From Lactobacillus corticis (GTDB taxonomy: Bacteria > Bacillota > Bacilli > Lactobacillales > Lactobacillaceae), in assembly GCF_018327645.1 (NCBI RefSeq), contig NZ_BMAY01000007.1, positions 18,627 through 82,626 on the forward strand: DNA of 64,000 nt, read 5' to 3'. Position 1 is the first letter of the stretch, and every line of letters begins with the position of its first letter. This document shows positions 1-9,598 of the stretch, piece by piece. The translations under genes were made by a program, and so were the position numbers. The notes under the pieces are model-generated. The model was not told where the DNA came from and did not search any database. It was given only the letters and a program-made list of their open reading frames with translations.

Positions 1-374
1 TATGACTTTAAGTTCTTGGCAATAATCTCAGTAAAAGTTTCTTCATGAGTTGGGCCTAAGAGCGATGGACGACCATGCCGATCGTTTAATCTAAACATTT
101 CTGCACCATATTTACTCAAACGGCCAGATTCTTCCCATAAAGTTGCTGGTAAAAGGTGAGGCATCAGAACTTCGGTACAACCAATTTTGTCCATTTCCTG
201 TTCAATGATACCTTCAGCTTTGCGCAACACCCGGTAAGCTAAGGGCAAGTAAGCATAAACACCGGCAGTAACTTGACGAATATACCCTCCTCGAAGCATA
301 ATTTGGTGGCTTTTAGCTACCGCATCAGCCGGCGTTTCTTTCAAGGTCGGCATAAACAAATTTGATTGACGCAT
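1..374 (-). CDS. proS: Prolyl-tRNA synthetase, N-terminal part (cut by window edge)
   Basis: Charges tRNA-Pro with proline in the cytoplasm. Only the first 124 residues are in the window; the gene runs off the left edge. The visible part begins MRQSNLFMPTLKETP and contains the class II synthetase core with the motif-2 region GPTHEE near residue 111, typical of bacterial ProRS. The ATG at 374 follows an AAAGGAG ribosome site about 11 bases upstream. It lies 23 bases after rseP, a common Firmicutes arrangement, so it is probably the last gene of the pyrH-frr-uppS-cdsA-rseP run. Identity is confident; completeness cannot be judged. Confidence 0.93.
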   Translation of the reverse strand, partial: MRQSNLFMPTLKETPADAVAKSHQIMLRGGYIRQVTAGVYAYLPLAYRVLRKAEGIIEQEMDKIGCTEVLMPHLLPATLWEESGRLSKYGAEMFRLNDRHGRPSLLGPTHEETFTEIIAKNLKS

Positions 375-397
375 AACGATTTTTTCTCCTTTTATTT

Positions 398-1636
398 TTA
401 TTTGATAAAGTAGCGGTAAATATCATTTCCGGTTACTGCAATAATCAGTACTAATAATACTACAAAACCGACAACTTCAACGGCAGTTTCATGTTCTTCT
501 GAAATTGGTTTGCCTCGAATTAATTCAATCAGGTTAAGTAATAATTTACCGCCATCCAAACCTGGGATTGGAACTAAGTTAACAATTCCCAGGTTGATGG
601 AAATCATAGCTAGATACATCAGGACATAAGTAAAGCCCATTTGCGAGACTTGTGAGGTTTGAGAATAAATTCCCACCGGACCAGAAAGTTTATTCAAACT
701 AAAATGCTGCACAAGGTTGCCTAAAGCACGAAAGATCATCCCAGAAATGTAGACCGCTTCATCCCATCCGCGCTTAGCTTTGGCACCAAAGCTATTATCG
801 CTTTGAGCCTGAACGCCAATTAGATAAGTCCCTGATTTTTTCTGTGGCGTTATTTTACTGGTGTAAGTCTTACCGTCACGCTGATAGGAAATGCTAATAG
901 TTTTCCCTTTGCTGGCAGCAATTTTTTCCTGCACTTGACCAAAGGAGGAAATTTTCTTCCCATTAATGGCCGTGATCGTATCTCCTTTTTGCAAGACTGA
1001 GCTAGCCGGAGAATTTGCTGCTGTTTTGGCAACAGTGGTGGTTTGCGGGCCTATTGAGACAAATGACCAAATCATGAATACCACAAATCCCAGCACGATA
1101 TTCATAAAAGGCCCAGCAAAATTAGTAGCTAACTTTTGCCAAATTCCGGCTTCTTGAAATTGGGTATCCAAGGGAGCAATAATTAGTTCATTTTTGTTGG
1201 TATCGATGATCGTGGCATCATGATCAACTTGATAGGTTTTGGTCTCTGATTCATCACCGTTTTCGTAGCCACTGATGGTCAGGTCTTTGACCAAATCTGC
1301 CTTGGTAACTCTGACCGGAATTCCCGCAATTGGCATATTGGATTCACTGGCATCAATGCGCACGACCTTGTCATGATCCATTTGCAAAACAACTGCACTC
1401 CCTGGATCAATCACCGCAGCATCATCGCTACCGGCTAGACGAACGTAACCACCTAACGGCAACCAGCGAATGGTATAGGTTGTCGTTGAACGCCGCTTTT
1501 GAAATAACTTAGGTCCCATGCCAATAGAGAATTCCCGAACCCGGATTCCGGATTTTTTAGCTACGATAAAATGCCCGAATTCGTGGACGAAAACGAGCAA
1601 ACCGAAAATGATTAAAAAGATCAATAAACCCTTCAT
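398..1636 (-). CDS. rseP: RIP metalloprotease RseP (site-2 protease family)
   Basis: Membrane zinc protease that cuts substrates such as anti-sigma factors or signal-peptide remnants inside the membrane. The 412-residue protein has the zinc site HEFGH at residues 18-22 in the first membrane helix and the partner motif PGLDGG near residue 360. A PDZ domain sits around residues 200-270, and there are about four membrane segments. It is somewhat longer before the PDZ domain than some relatives, with an extra soluble segment around residues 70-160, as is common in lactobacilli. It is 12 bases downstream of cdsA and 23 bases before proS, in one operon. The substrate in this organism is unknown. 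Confidence 0.95.
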   Translation of the reverse strand: MKGLLIFLIIFGLLVFVHEFGHFIVAKKSGIRVREFSIGMGPKLFQKRRSTTTYTIRWLPLGGYVRLAGSDDAAVIDPGSAVVLQMDHDKVVRIDASESNMPIAGIPVRVTKADLVKDLTISGYENGDESETKTYQVDHDATIIDTNKNELIIAPLDTQFQEAGIWQKLATNFAGPFMNIVLGFVVFMIWSFVSIGPQTTTVAKTAANSPASSVLQKGDTITAINGKKISSFGQVQEKIAASKGKTISISYQRDGKTYTSKITPQKKSGTYLIGVQAQSDNSFGAKAKRGWDEAVYISGMIFRALGNLVQHFSLNKLSGPVGIYSQTSQVSQMGFTYVLMYLAMISINLGIVNLVPIPGLDGGKLLLNLIELIRGKPISEEHETAVEVVGFVVLLVLIIAVTGNDIYRYFIK

Positions 1637-1648
1637 AAAATCCTTTTC

Positions 1649-2443
1649 CTAAATAAATGCATATCCTAAGCAGGCAGCAAAGACCGGCAAAACGAATAGC
1701 ATTGAATCAAAACGGTCTAAAATGCCTCCATGCCCTGGCAGAATCTTTCCAGAATCCTTGACACCATAAAACCGTTTGTAGGCAGACTCTACCAAGTCCC
1801 CCATTTGACCAACTATTGATAAAAAGAAGGCCATTACTAGCATGGTTGCAGTTGGATGTGAGATGTGCACTAAGGCTAAATAAATAGCAGAACATACTAC
1901 TGCACAAATGACCGCTCCAATTGACCCTTCCCAAGTCTTATTTGGACTGATAACCGGCCATAATTTATGTTTGCCGAATTTCCGGCCGATCATGTAGGCA
2001 CCGATATCCGTTGACCAAACAACCACGAAAACATAGCATAATAACGCTAAACCTTCTTGACTGTTTCTAATGGCAGCCATGTAGTGAAAGCCGGTTCCGA
2101 TATACAAGGAAGCTAAGGTATAAACTCCCATGTCGTCAAAGCTTGATTTATTCTTTGACAACACTGTCCAGGTGAGCATTAACATAATCATTGCAAAGTA
2201 AAATCCAAACTTAGTTACTGGCAATGAATTAAAGAAACTATCTGGCACAGTCCAAGTCAACGTAGCTAAAAGTGCTAATACAAAGTCGACAGAAACCAGA
2301 ATTTGTTTCTTCATTAAAAAGATTTCTGAGATACCTACTGCTGCGAATAAGGCAACTGTCCAGTCAATTGCCCATCCTCCCAACCAAACGATGGGAATAA
2401 AAAAGATTAAGGCGACTACCGCCGTAATAACACGTTGTTTCAT
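1649..2443 (-). CDS. cdsA: Phosphatidate cytidylyltransferase
   Basis: Makes CDP-diacylglycerol from phosphatidic acid and CTP, the branch point to phosphatidylglycerol and cardiolipin. It is a 264-residue polytopic membrane protein with about seven hydrophobic segments. The C-terminal family signature is clear: SAYKRFYGVKD, then LPGHGGILDRFDS, containing the metal-binding aspartates. It lies between uppS and rseP with gaps of 13 and 12 bases. Length and signature are normal, so this is a confident call. Confidence 0.95.
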   Translation of the reverse strand: MKQRVITAVVALIFFIPIVWLGGWAIDWTVALFAAVGISEIFLMKKQILVSVDFVLALLATLTWTVPDSFFNSLPVTKFGFYFAMIMLMLTWTVLSKNKSSFDDMGVYTLASLYIGTGFHYMAAIRNSQEGLALLCYVFVVVWSTDIGAYMIGRKFGKHKLWPVISPNKTWEGSIGAVICAVVCSAIYLALVHISHPTATMLVMAFFLSIVGQMGDLVESAYKRFYGVKDSGKILPGHGGILDRFDSMLFVLPVFAACLGYAFI

Positions 2444-2456
2444 ATTTTTTTGCTAA

Positions 2457-3191
2457 TTAACTATCCGATTCATCTAATCCACCAAAACGCCGATGACGCG
2501 TTTGGTAATCTGCTACATATTTTGCTAAATCATCTGCATTGAAGTCAGGCCAAAGTTTTTCACTAAAAGCCAGTTCTGAATAGGCTAATTGCCAAAGCAG
2601 AAAATTGGAGATCCTTTGTTCGCCTGAAGTTCTAATCAGTAAATCCGGGTCTGCCAAATCACCAAACTTACCAGTCATTAACTCTCGACTGATCATTTCT
2701 TCGTTGATCTCGCTTGGTGCAACTTCACCGTTAGCCGCCTTAGCTGCCAGCTTTTGAACGGCAGTGGTTATTTCTTTCCGCGAGCCATAGTTAAAGGCGA
2801 AGTTTAAAATCAAGCCGGTATTTTGCGCGGTCTGAGCCATGGCATCGTTAACGACTTTAAGCGTTTTGGGTGGCAATTCATCCAAATAGCCCATAATGTT
2901 GACCCGAACATTATTTTTTATCAAAGTTGGCATAAACTTATTGAAAAAGCGGACTGGTAAATTCATCAGAAAAGCCACTTCTTCTTTAGGACGTGCCCAA
3001 TTTTCGGTGGAAAATGCGTATAGCGTCAATACCTTTATGCCCAATTTATCTGCAGCCAAAGTAATGCGCTCCACATTTTCCATGCCTTCTTGGTGACCAA
3101 AAACTCGCTTCTTTCCGCGTTTTTTGGCCCACCGACCGTTGCCATCCATGATAATAGCTAAATGATTAAGCTTATTTTTTGCATCTGTCAT
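2457..3191 (-). CDS. uppS: Undecaprenyl diphosphate synthase
   Basis: Cis-prenyltransferase that extends farnesyl diphosphate with isopentenyl units to undecaprenyl diphosphate, the lipid carrier for peptidoglycan and wall polymers. The 244-residue protein carries the substrate-binding motif [13 protein letters not shown] with the catalytic aspartate at residue 16. Near the C-terminus are [19 protein letters not shown] and [12 protein letters not shown]. It is 2 bases after frr and 13 before cdsA, the conserved Firmicutes order. No oddities seen. Confidence 0.96.
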   Translation of the reverse strand: MTDAKNKLNHLAIIMDGNGRWAKKRGKKRVFGHQEGMENVERITLAADKLGIKVLTLYAFSTENWARPKEEVAFLMNLPVRFFNKFMPTLIKNNVRVNIMGYLDELPPKTLKVVNDAMAQTAQNTGLILNFAFNYGSRKEITTAVQKLAAKAANGEVAPSEINEEMISRELMTGKFGDLADPDLLIRTSGEQRISNFLLWQLAYSELAFSEKLWPDFNADDLAKYVADYQTRHRRFGGLDESDS

Positions 3192-3193
3192 GA

Positions 3194-3751
3194 TTAGCCC
3201 TGAGTAATTTCTTGGCGTTTATCGTCAGCCTTCTGATCAATTGTCTTGACTGCATCATCAGTGACTTTTTGAACTTGCTTTTCTAGATTGCGTTGTTCAT
3301 CTTCAGTAATATCACCGTTTTTTTCGGCCTTTTTTAAGCCATCCATGGCTTCACGACGGACATTGCGAACGGCAATTTTAGCTTCTTCAGCGTACTTGCC
3401 GACTTGTTTAGCGATTTCTTGACGACGTTCCCCAGTCAATTGCGGAATGACCAAACGAATCACTTTCCCATCATTTGCTGGATTTAAGCCTAAGTCTGAA
3501 GCTAAAATAGCATGTTCAATATCGTCTAAACTATTAATGTCATAAGGAGTAATCATCAAAACCCGAGGTTCTGGGATGGTGACTGAAGACATTTGTGTCA
3601 ATGGAGTAGGGGCACCATAATAGTCAACTTTTACATTTTCAAGCAATGATGCGTTGGCAACACCTGCTCGAATAGTGGTTAAATTGCGAGCAAAAGCAGC
3701 AATCGACTTATCCATGTTGCTTTTAGCTTTGTCAATAATCTCGTTACTCAT
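3194..3751 (-). CDS. frr: Ribosome recycling factor
   Basis: Splits the post-termination ribosome together with EF-G. The protein has the usual length of 185 residues, with the three-helix-bundle sequence of RRF, including the hinge region [12 protein letters not shown] and the C-terminal [16 protein letters not shown] helix. Its ATG shares one base with the stop codon of pyrH (TAATG arrangement), so translation is probably coupled. It is followed 2 bases later by uppS. Confidence 0.97.
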   Translation of the reverse strand: MSNEIIDKAKSNMDKSIAAFARNLTTIRAGVANASLLENVKVDYYGAPTPLTQMSSVTIPEPRVLMITPYDINSLDDIEHAILASDLGLNPANDGKVIRLVIPQLTGERRQEIAKQVGKYAEEAKIAVRNVRREAMDGLKKAEKNGDITEDEQRNLEKQVQKVTDDAVKTIDQKADDKRQEITQG

Positions 3752-4476
3752 TATTTATCACCTCGAATGACAGTACCAATATTCTCACCTAAAACAACCT
3801 TCTTTATGTTGCCTTCCGTATTTACATTAAAGACAATCAATGGAATTTCAGTGTCCATTGATAAAGAACTGGCAGTCCGGTCCATTACCTTTAAGTTCTT
3901 AGAAATTAAGTCAAGTTGCGTTAATTCGCTGTATTTTTCAGCAGTTTCATCAATATTTGGATCGGCTGAGTAAACCCCATCAACGCCATTCTTAGCCATT
4001 AAGATCACATCAGCATTGATTTCTGCTGCCCGTAAGGCTGCAGTCGTATCCGTTGAGAAGTAAGGGTTCCCGGTACCACCGCCGAAAATCACAACTCGGC
4101 CTTTTTCAAGATGACGAACTGCTTTTCGTCTAATATAAGGTTCAGCAATTTGCCGCATTTCAATTGAAGTTTGTACCCGGGTTGGTACGCCAGCGGTTTC
4201 CAAACCATCTTGCAAAGCTAATGCATTCATAATGGTAGCTAACATTCCCATGTAGTCAGCTTGGGCACGTTCCATACCTAGTTTTTCGCCACTTTCGCCG
4301 CGCCACATGTTACCACCACCGCAGACGATACCGATTTCAACTCCTAGGTCATGAACTGACTTAATTTCTTGGGCTAAATGACTAATGACAGTTGGGTTAA
4401 TACCCTGTCCTTTATCACCGGCTAAAGCTTCACCAGAAATTTTGAGAATAATTCTTTTGTATTTAACTTGACTCAT
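3751..4476 (-). CDS. pyrH: Uridylate kinase
   Basis: Phosphorylates UMP to UDP, feeding nucleotide and wall precursor synthesis. The 241-residue amino acid kinase family protein shows the phosphate-binding start [10 protein letters not shown], the glycine loop [12 protein letters not shown], and the nucleotide region [17 protein letters not shown]. The start at 4476 follows an AGGAGG site. The gene begins after the tsf terminator, so it is likely the first gene of the pyrH-frr-uppS-cdsA-rseP-proS operon, with a weak promoter candidate around 4508. Confidence 0.97.
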   Translation of the reverse strand: MSQVKYKRIILKISGEALAGDKGQGINPTVISHLAQEIKSVHDLGVEIGIVCGGGNMWRGESGEKLGMERAQADYMGMLATIMNALALQDGLETAGVPTRVQTSIEMRQIAEPYIRRKAVRHLEKGRVVIFGGGTGNPYFSTDTTAALRAAEINADVILMAKNGVDGVYSADPNIDETAEKYSELTQLDLISKNLKVMDRTASSLSMDTEIPLIVFNVNTEGNIKKVVLGENIGTVIRGDK

Positions 4477-4507
4477 AATGTCCTCCTATCATAGCTTCTC
4501 ATATTCT

Positions 4508-4513
4508 ATCATA
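4508..4513 (-). promoter_or_regulatory. Possible -10 box for the pyrH operon
   Basis: On the minus strand TATGAT lies 32 bases before the pyrH start, after the tsf terminator. The best -35 (TTGGCT) is 19 bases upstream, longer than ideal, so this is only a candidate. Confidence 0.35.
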
Positions 4514-4572
4514 CTTGACTTTCTTATGCCTTAGCCAAAGTATTTTAATTTTTTATCAGGGTAAGTTTGAAC

Positions 4573-4601
4573 AAAAAAAGAAAGGGGATGATTCCCCTTT
4601 C
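4573..4601 (-). terminator. Rho-independent terminator after tsf
   Basis: Minus-strand transcript folds as GAAAGGGGA/TCCCCTTTC, a 9-bp stem with a 4-base loop, followed by a run of seven U. It begins 18 bases after the tsf stop and separates rpsB-tsf from pyrH. Confidence 0.9.
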
Positions 4602-4618
4602 TCAACCAATAGATTTGA

Positions 4619-5644
4619 TTATTTCATTTGTTCACGAACTTCAGCAGCAAAGTCTTCTTGCTTCTTTTCAATACCTTCGCCAACTTCGTAACGAACAAAG
4701 TTAACCAATTTAGCGTTGTTGTCCTTCAAGAATTCACCAACAGTCTTGCTGTCATCCATAATGTATTCTTGTGACAAAGCAGCAAATTGCTTATCAACTT
4801 GGGTGTTGTCAGAAACAAAACGAGCAAGCTTACCTGGAATAATTCTGTCCCAGATCTTTTCAGGCTTGCCTTCGTCAGCAAGTTCCTTCTTAATGTCTTC
4901 CTTAGCCTTGGCAATAACTTCATCAGTTAATTGTGATTCTGAACCATAAACTAAGTGAGGCAATGCTGGCTTGTTAACCAAAGCCCGACTTTCGTTATCT
5001 TGATCAATCTTGTGGTTTAACAAAGCAAGTTGTTCCTTAACAAAGTCAGGAGCCAATTCCTTAGGTGAAATCACAGTTGGCTTCATAGCAGCAATGTGCA
5101 TGGCAATTTGCTTAGCCATAGCTGCGTCGCCACCTTCAAGAACAGAGATAACGCCAATTTGACCACCATTGTGTTGGTAAGCGCCAAATTCTTGGTCATC
5201 AGTCTTTTCTACAACTGCAAAACGACGTAAAACAATCTTTTCACCAATAGTAGCAGTAGCATCTACGAAAGCTTGCTTCAAAGTCATGCCATTACCCATT
5301 GGTAATTCATCAGCTTCTTCTTGGTTGGCTGGCTTGCCTTCAGCAATTGCCTTAGCAGCTTCCTTAACCAAATTTACAAACTTTTCGTTTTGAGCAACGA
5401 AGTCAGTTTCTGAGTTAACTTCAACGATTGCTGCGGTATTGCCTGATTCATAAACACCGGTTAAGCCTTCAGCAGCTACGCGGTCTGCCTTCTTAGCAGC
5501 CTTTGCCATACCTTTTTCGTGAAGGTATTCGATAGCCTTGTCCATGTCGCCGTCTACTTCAACCAAGGCTTTCTTGGCATCCATAACACCGGCACCGGTC
5601 TTTTCACGCAATTCCTTAACTTGACGAGCTGTAATAGTAGCCAT
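4619..5644 (-). CDS. tsf: Translation elongation factor Ts
   Basis: Nucleotide exchange factor that regenerates EF-Tu-GTP. The protein is 341 residues, starting [19 protein letters not shown] with an N-terminal UBA-like domain, then the conserved [10 protein letters not shown] core motif near residue 80. I chose the ATG at 5644 because it has a GGAGG site just upstream and matches the family start. The reading frame stays open for 52 more codons upstream, but that part overlaps rpsB out of frame and is not coding. It follows rpsB by 19 bases and ends at a strong terminator. Confidence 0.96.
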   Translation of the reverse strand: MATITARQVKELREKTGAGVMDAKKALVEVDGDMDKAIEYLHEKGMAKAAKKADRVAAEGLTGVYESGNTAAIVEVNSETDFVAQNEKFVNLVKEAAKAIAEGKPANQEEADELPMGNGMTLKQAFVDATATIGEKIVLRRFAVVEKTDDQEFGAYQHNGGQIGVISVLEGGDAAMAKQIAMHIAAMKPTVISPKELAPDFVKEQLALLNHKIDQDNESRALVNKPALPHLVYGSESQLTDEVIAKAKEDIKKELADEGKPEKIWDRIIPGKLARFVSDNTQVDKQFAALSQEYIMDDSKTVGEFLKDNNAKLVNFVRYEVGEGIEKKQEDFAAEVREQMK

Positions 5645-5663
5645 TAAAGTTTCCTCCTGGATA

Positions 5664-6443
5664 TTAGTCTTCGTCAGCTTCGTTAGCGACTTCTTCGATT
5701 GACTTTTCGCCGTCTTCGTCAGCCTTGCTTGCAAGTTCTGCTTCAACGCTGTCGCCTGCTTCACCTTGCTTGCCTTCGATGACAGCATCAGCCATTGCAC
5801 CAGCGATCAAACGGATGGCACGAATAGCGTCATCGTTTGAAGGGATTACAACGTCGATTGGAGTTGGGTCAGTGTTGGTGTCAACCATGGCAACAACAGG
5901 AATGCCAAGCTTGTTAGCTTCGTGAACAGCGATCTTTTCCTTCTTAGGGTCAACAACGAATAATACGTCTGGAATTCTTGGCATATCTTCGATACCGCCC
6001 AAGTTCTTTTCCAATTTGTCCATTTCCTTAGTTAAAAGGGCAACTTCCTTCTTTGGCAGAACATCAAAAGTACCGTCTTCTGACATTTGCTTTAATTCCT
6101 TAAGACGCTTTACCCGGCTTTGGATAGTAGTCCAGTTAGTTAAAGTACCACCAAGCCAACGTTGGTTAACGTAGTATTGACCTGCGCGAGTTGCTTCTTC
6201 AGCAATTGAGTCTTGAGCTTGCTTCTTAGTACCAACAAACAAGAATACACCACCATCTTGAGCAACAGCCTTTACATAGTTGTAGGCATCGTCAAGCATC
6301 TTGATCGTCTTTTGCAAGTCGATGATGTAGATTCCGTTTCTTTGAGTAAAGATGTAAGGAGCCATTCTTGGGTCCCATCTTCTAGTTTGGTGACCAAAGT
6401 GGACACCTGCTTCAAGCAATTGCTTCATTGTAACAACTGACAT
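5664..6443 (-). CDS. rpsB: 30S ribosomal protein S2
   Basis: Structural protein of the small ribosomal subunit. It has 259 residues and starts [20 protein letters not shown], the family's characteristic N-terminus. The C-terminal tail is acidic ([12 protein letters not shown]). The start at 6443 has a GGAGG site 7 bases upstream; an in-frame ATG 11 codons earlier lies in the leader and lacks a ribosome site. A good promoter and an approximately 110-base structured leader precede it, which suggests autoregulation. Forms a two-gene operon with tsf. Confidence 0.97.
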   Translation of the reverse strand: MSVVTMKQLLEAGVHFGHQTRRWDPRMAPYIFTQRNGIYIIDLQKTIKMLDDAYNYVKAVAQDGGVFLFVGTKKQAQDSIAEEATRAGQYYVNQRWLGGTLTNWTTIQSRVKRLKELKQMSEDGTFDVLPKKEVALLTKEMDKLEKNLGGIEDMPRIPDVLFVVDPKKEKIAVHEANKLGIPVVAMVDTNTDPTPIDVVIPSNDDAIRAIRLIAGAMADAVIEGKQGEAGDSVEAELASKADEDGEKSIEEVANEADED

Positions 6444-6472
6444 AATGTAAATCCTCCTAGTTTTAATTCCTC

Positions 6473-6530
6473 TCAAGCGTTCATTTCAATCTCGGACCGA
6501 AAATGGCACCCCGAAATTGATCGCTCTTGA
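6473..6530 (-). promoter_or_regulatory. Structured 5' leader RNA of rpsB
   Basis: In the minus-strand transcript, TCAAG (6530-6526) pairs with CTTGA (6477-6473), and TCAATTTCGG (6520-6511) pairs with CCGAGATTGA (6495-6486). The apical loop contains GGTGCCATTTTCGGT. The fold ends 13 bases before the AGGAGG of rpsB. Ribosomal protein leaders of this kind usually bind their own product; that role here is inferred. Confidence 0.55.
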
Positions 6531-6563
6531 TGTGTAATAAAAATGTGCATAGCACATTCTTTA

Positions 6564-6592
6564 ATTTTACTAGCTTAATTTCTAAAAATCAA
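6564..6592 (-). promoter_or_regulatory. Promoter of rpsB-tsf
   Basis: TTGATT, a 17-base spacer and TAAAAT on the minus strand. The -35 box lies in the last codons of the upstream methyltransferase gene. Predicted transcription start is near 6557. Confidence 0.7.
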
Positions 6593-7613
6593 CCTGATGC
6601 TCACGCAAAAAATGTTCTTTCCATTGTCTTGAGTGATGTTTAAACCAATATTCGCGTTTTAAGGCCAGACGCTTATCCTCAAATTCCTCATGATAAATCA
6701 TTTTCACCGGTCTCCTAGTCTTGGTGTACTTGGCTCCCTTGCCTGAATTATGCGCGGCCAAACGTTTAGCTAAATCATTGGTAAAACCACCATAAAAACT
6801 GCCATCGCGGCAAAGCAAGACATAAAAATAATACTTTTCTTTGCCTAAGCGCTGCTCTTTTGCCTCAGGACTCTCAAACAAAATTTGCTTGATCTCTGGA
6901 AGATATTGGCCCGCATCGTCTTGAGTCGTTTTGGTTGCTGCCAGGACTACCCCATCACTTTTTCCATGCTTAACAGCAACTACCACTACTAGGTTAGCGG
7001 CATCCCCCTCATGTCCCGAATATGGTTGAATTTGCTTAACCGGCAAATCATGCTTCATGCAATAATACATGATTTCTCCTAATCGTTCCGGACGATGAAC
7101 CATGATTAGCTTTCCCTTCATCTTCAAAAGGCCGGCTGCTTTTTCAATGACTTGTTCTAAGTTAATCATAAGTTCATGACGAGCAATGGCTTTTTTGTGG
7201 TCGGGATTTAATTTATGCCCCGCAGGAACTTTGAAATATGGCGGATTGACGACAACCTCATCATAGTAGTCCTTAGTTAAGATTTTAAAAGCATCACGTA
7301 CGTTGCCCACATGCACCCTGATCCGATTTTCCATTTGATTTAAAGCAATGGAGCGTTGGGCTTGATCTGCAATTTCTGGCTGAATTTCAATAGCGTCATA
7401 CTTTGCTTGATTAAAATAAGCCATGTACATGGTTGCCGCACAATTTCCTGCACACAATTCCGCCACTTTATGGCGATCCTTGATTAGTTCTTTAGCATGG
7501 TAAGCCATTAATAAACTATCAAGTGAAAAACTTAAAGCCGTTTTGTCCTGGATAATTTTTATGTCATCATTATAAATGTAGTCAATCCGTTCATTGGCAC
7601 CAATGTCAACCAT
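6582..7613 (-). CDS. Fused tRNA(adenine-N6)-methyltransferase (TrmN6/YabB type) and GIY-YIG domain (YazA type)
   Basis: A single 343-residue protein. Residues about 1-245 are a class I SAM methyltransferase: [13 protein letters not shown] binding loop and catalytic NPPYF, as in TrmN6/YabB enzymes that modify tRNA. Residues about 260-340 are a GIY-YIG nuclease-like domain of the UPF0213/YazA family ([19 protein letters not shown], then [15 protein letters not shown]). In Bacillus these are two adjacent genes, yabB and yazA; here they are joined in one frame. The start at 7613 ([12 protein letters not shown]) is chosen because AAAGGAG lies 12 bases upstream; earlier in-frame codons overlap the divergent promoter. 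Methyltransferase role is inferred from family; the role of the nuclease domain is unknown. Confidence 0.85.
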   Translation of the reverse strand: MVDIGANERIDYIYNDDIKIIQDKTALSFSLDSLLMAYHAKELIKDRHKVAELCAGNCAATMYMAYFNQAKYDAIEIQPEIADQAQRSIALNQMENRIRVHVGNVRDAFKILTKDYYDEVVVNPPYFKVPAGHKLNPDHKKAIARHELMINLEQVIEKAAGLLKMKGKLIMVHRPERLGEIMYYCMKHDLPVKQIQPYSGHEGDAANLVVVVAVKHGKSDGVVLAATKTTQDDAGQYLPEIKQILFESPEAKEQRLGKEKYYFYVLLCRDGSFYGGFTNDLAKRLAAHNSGKGAKYTKTRRPVKMIYHEEFEDKRLALKREYWFKHHSRQWKEHFLREHQVDF

Positions 7614-7643
7614 GGGGTAATATTTCTCCTTTAATGTTTTCTT

Positions 7644-7652
7644 TGCTATAAT
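7644..7652 (+). promoter_or_regulatory. Extended -10 promoter of plsC
   Basis: TGCTATAAT, an extended -10 element, 27 bases before the plsC ATG. No good -35 is visible, which extended -10 promoters tolerate. Confidence 0.6.
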
Positions 7653-7679
7653 TCTACATATTAACACGGAGGTAAGGAT

Positions 7680-8294
7680 ATGTTCTATCGAATTATACGG
7701 CCAATTGTACGTTTTATTGTTTGGCTACTAAATGGGCATCTGCACGTCCATGGCAAGGAGCGACTGCCTGAAGGAAATTATATCCTAGTAGCACCGCACC
7801 GTACTTGGTGGGAACCATTACTATTTGCCCTTGCTGCCAGTCCACGAGAATTTATGTTCATGGCCAAAATTGAACTATTTAAAAATCCAATTTTGCGTTT
7901 CATTTTAACCCATGCACATGCTTTTCCAGTAGACCGGGAACACCCAGGACCATCAGTTTTAAAAACACCTGTCAAGGGTTTAAAAGATGGCAAACTGTCT
8001 TTAATAATGTTTCCTTCTGGAACGCGTCATTCCAGCGATTTGAAGAGCGGCGTTTTAGTGATCGCGCGTCTGTCAAAAAAGCCCATCGTGCCGGTGGTTT
8101 ACCAAGGACCGCTCACTTTTAAAGGATTGCTTTTGCGCCGCGGGCTTGAAGTGCGCTTTGGCAAACCGGTAGATATTAAATTTCAAGGCAAAATGACCAA
8201 GGAAAAAGAAGCTGCGATGTTTAAGCAAATCGAAGCTGCCTGGGATAAATTAGATCAAGAACAAAATCCAAATTTTCATTACGTTGCCAAGTAA
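7680..8294 (+). CDS. plsC: 1-acyl-sn-glycerol-3-phosphate acyltransferase (PlsC family)
   Basis: Adds the second acyl chain to lysophosphatidic acid at the membrane to give phosphatidic acid. The 204-residue protein has a hydrophobic N-terminus. The acyltransferase motif I appears as APHRTWWEP, that is H-x4-E rather than the usual H-x4-D, and motif III as [10 protein letters not shown]. The ATG at 7680 follows GGAGGT by 6 bases. It is divergent from the fused methyltransferase gene and ends at its own terminator, so it is a single-gene unit. The catalytic Glu substitution is unusual but chemically conservative. Confidence 0.85.
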   Translation: MFYRIIRPIVRFIVWLLNGHLHVHGKERLPEGNYILVAPHRTWWEPLLFALAASPREFMFMAKIELFKNPILRFILTHAHAFPVDREHPGPSVLKTPVKGLKDGKLSLIMFPSGTRHSSDLKSGVLVIARLSKKPIVPVVYQGPLTFKGLLLRRGLEVRFGKPVDIKFQGKMTKEKEAAMFKQIEAAWDKLDQEQNPNFHYVAK

Positions 8295-8310
8295 TATAAT
8301 ATACACATAC

Positions 8311-8337
8311 GAGACCATTTTTTGGTCTCCTTTTTTT
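8311..8337 (+). terminator. Terminator after plsC
   Basis: GAGACCA stem, T5 loop, TGGTCTC, then C and seven T. It lies 16 bases after the stop codon. Confidence 0.9.
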
Positions 8338-8385
8338 ATGGGAGTGCTAAAATAATTAGGAGTACTAAATTATGGAGGTAACAAC

Positions 8386-9558
8386 GTGCTTGAAAAAACA
8401 TTTTACAAAACCATGTTATCGCATTCTTTCACGATGCCTGTAAAAGTAAAATACTGGGATGGTAAGGAAGAAACTTACGGCAATGGTGAACCGCAAGCAG
8501 AAATCATCTTCCATAAGGTAATTCCCATTAAAGAAATAACCAATAGTGCCTCGCTAGCTTTAGGTGAAGCTTATATGAACGGAGACATTGAAATCAATGG
8601 CAGCATCCAAGCTCTCATTAACTCCGCTTATCAGTCTGCCACAAGTTTTATGCGTTCCAGCAAATTTAGAAAATTCATTCCTAAACAAAGTCACACGGAA
8701 AAGCAGAGCAAAGAAGACGTGCAAAGCCATTACGATATCGGCAACGACTTTTATAAACTGTGGCTTGATCCAACGATGACTTATTCTTGTGCTTACTTTA
8801 CTGATGGCAATAATGACGATCTAGAACAAGCCCAAATTGCCAAAGTGCATCACATCCTTGATAAATTAGATCCGCAAAAAGGCAACACGCTCCTAGATAT
8901 CGGCTGTGGTTGGGGCACCTTGATGCTTACTGCTGCCAAAGAATATGGCCTAAAAGTTACCGGCGTGACTCTTTCAGAAGAGCAATACCATTTAGTTCAA
9001 TCAAGAATTAAAGAAATGGGCTTAGAAAATCAAGCCGAGGTTTTACTTGAAGATTACCGTGAATTGGGCGATCGACAATTTAACTACGTCACCAGTGTGG
9101 GAATGTTTGAACACGTTGGAGCAGAAAAATTAGGCGAATATTTCTCTGATGTTGCTAAATACTTAACTACTAACGGCGTCGCCTTGATTCACGGGATTAC
9201 CCGTCAACAAGGTGGTGCCACCAACGCTTGGATTAATAAATATATCTTCCCAGGCGGTTATATTCCAGGCCTGGCTGAAATCGTTAACCGGATTACGGAA
9301 GCGGGATTGCAAATTGCTGACGTCGAAATGCTGCGACGGCACTATCAAAGAACCCTGGAAATTTGGGATCGCAATTTCAAGGCTGTCTGGCCAAAAGTCG
9401 AAGCTAAGTCAAGCAAGAAATTCTGCCGAATGTGGGATTTATACTTAAATGCTTGTGCGGCTAGTTTCGAATCTGGAAATATTGACGTTTGCCAATATCT
9501 CTTAACCAAAGGACCTTCAGGCAAGACCCTGCCAATGACGCGTGACTATATTTATTAA
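8386..9558 (+). CDS. cfa: Cyclopropane-fatty-acyl-phospholipid synthase
   Basis: Adds a methylene group from S-adenosylmethionine across the double bond of unsaturated phospholipid acyl chains, a change linked to acid and stress tolerance in lactobacilli. The 390-residue protein has an N-terminal lipid-binding region and then the SAM domain with [11 protein letters not shown] near residue 166. The family's [20 protein letters not shown] segment is present, as is GMFEHVG. The start is GTG at 8386, with GGAGGT 6 bases upstream. It is a separate unit between the plsC terminator and a bidirectional terminator shared with the ABC exporter. Confidence 0.95.
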   Translation: MLEKTFYKTMLSHSFTMPVKVKYWDGKEETYGNGEPQAEIIFHKVIPIKEITNSASLALGEAYMNGDIEINGSIQALINSAYQSATSFMRSSKFRKFIPKQSHTEKQSKEDVQSHYDIGNDFYKLWLDPTMTYSCAYFTDGNNDDLEQAQIAKVHHILDKLDPQKGNTLLDIGCGWGTLMLTAAKEYGLKVTGVTLSEEQYHLVQSRIKEMGLENQAEVLLEDYRELGDRQFNYVTSVGMFEHVGAEKLGEYFSDVAKYLTTNGVALIHGITRQQGGATNAWINKYIFPGGYIPGLAEIVNRITEAGLQIADVEMLRRHYQRTLEIWDRNFKAVWPKVEAKSSKKFCRMWDLYLNACAASFESGNIDVCQYLLTKGPSGKTLPMTRDYIY

Positions 9559-9562
9559 GATA

Positions 9563-9598
9563 AAAAGAAAGCTGACTCAAATGAGTCAGCTTTTTTTC
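9563..9598. terminator. Bidirectional terminator between cfa and the ABC exporter
   Basis: AAAGCTGACTCA/TGAGTCAGCTTT, a 12-bp perfect stem with a 2-base loop. T runs on both sides allow it to stop cfa on the plus strand and the exporter operon on the minus strand. Confidence 0.9.

Noticed and set aside
5645..5800. In-frame upstream extension of tsf
   Set aside because: Overlaps rpsB in another frame; the family start and ribosome site are at 5644.
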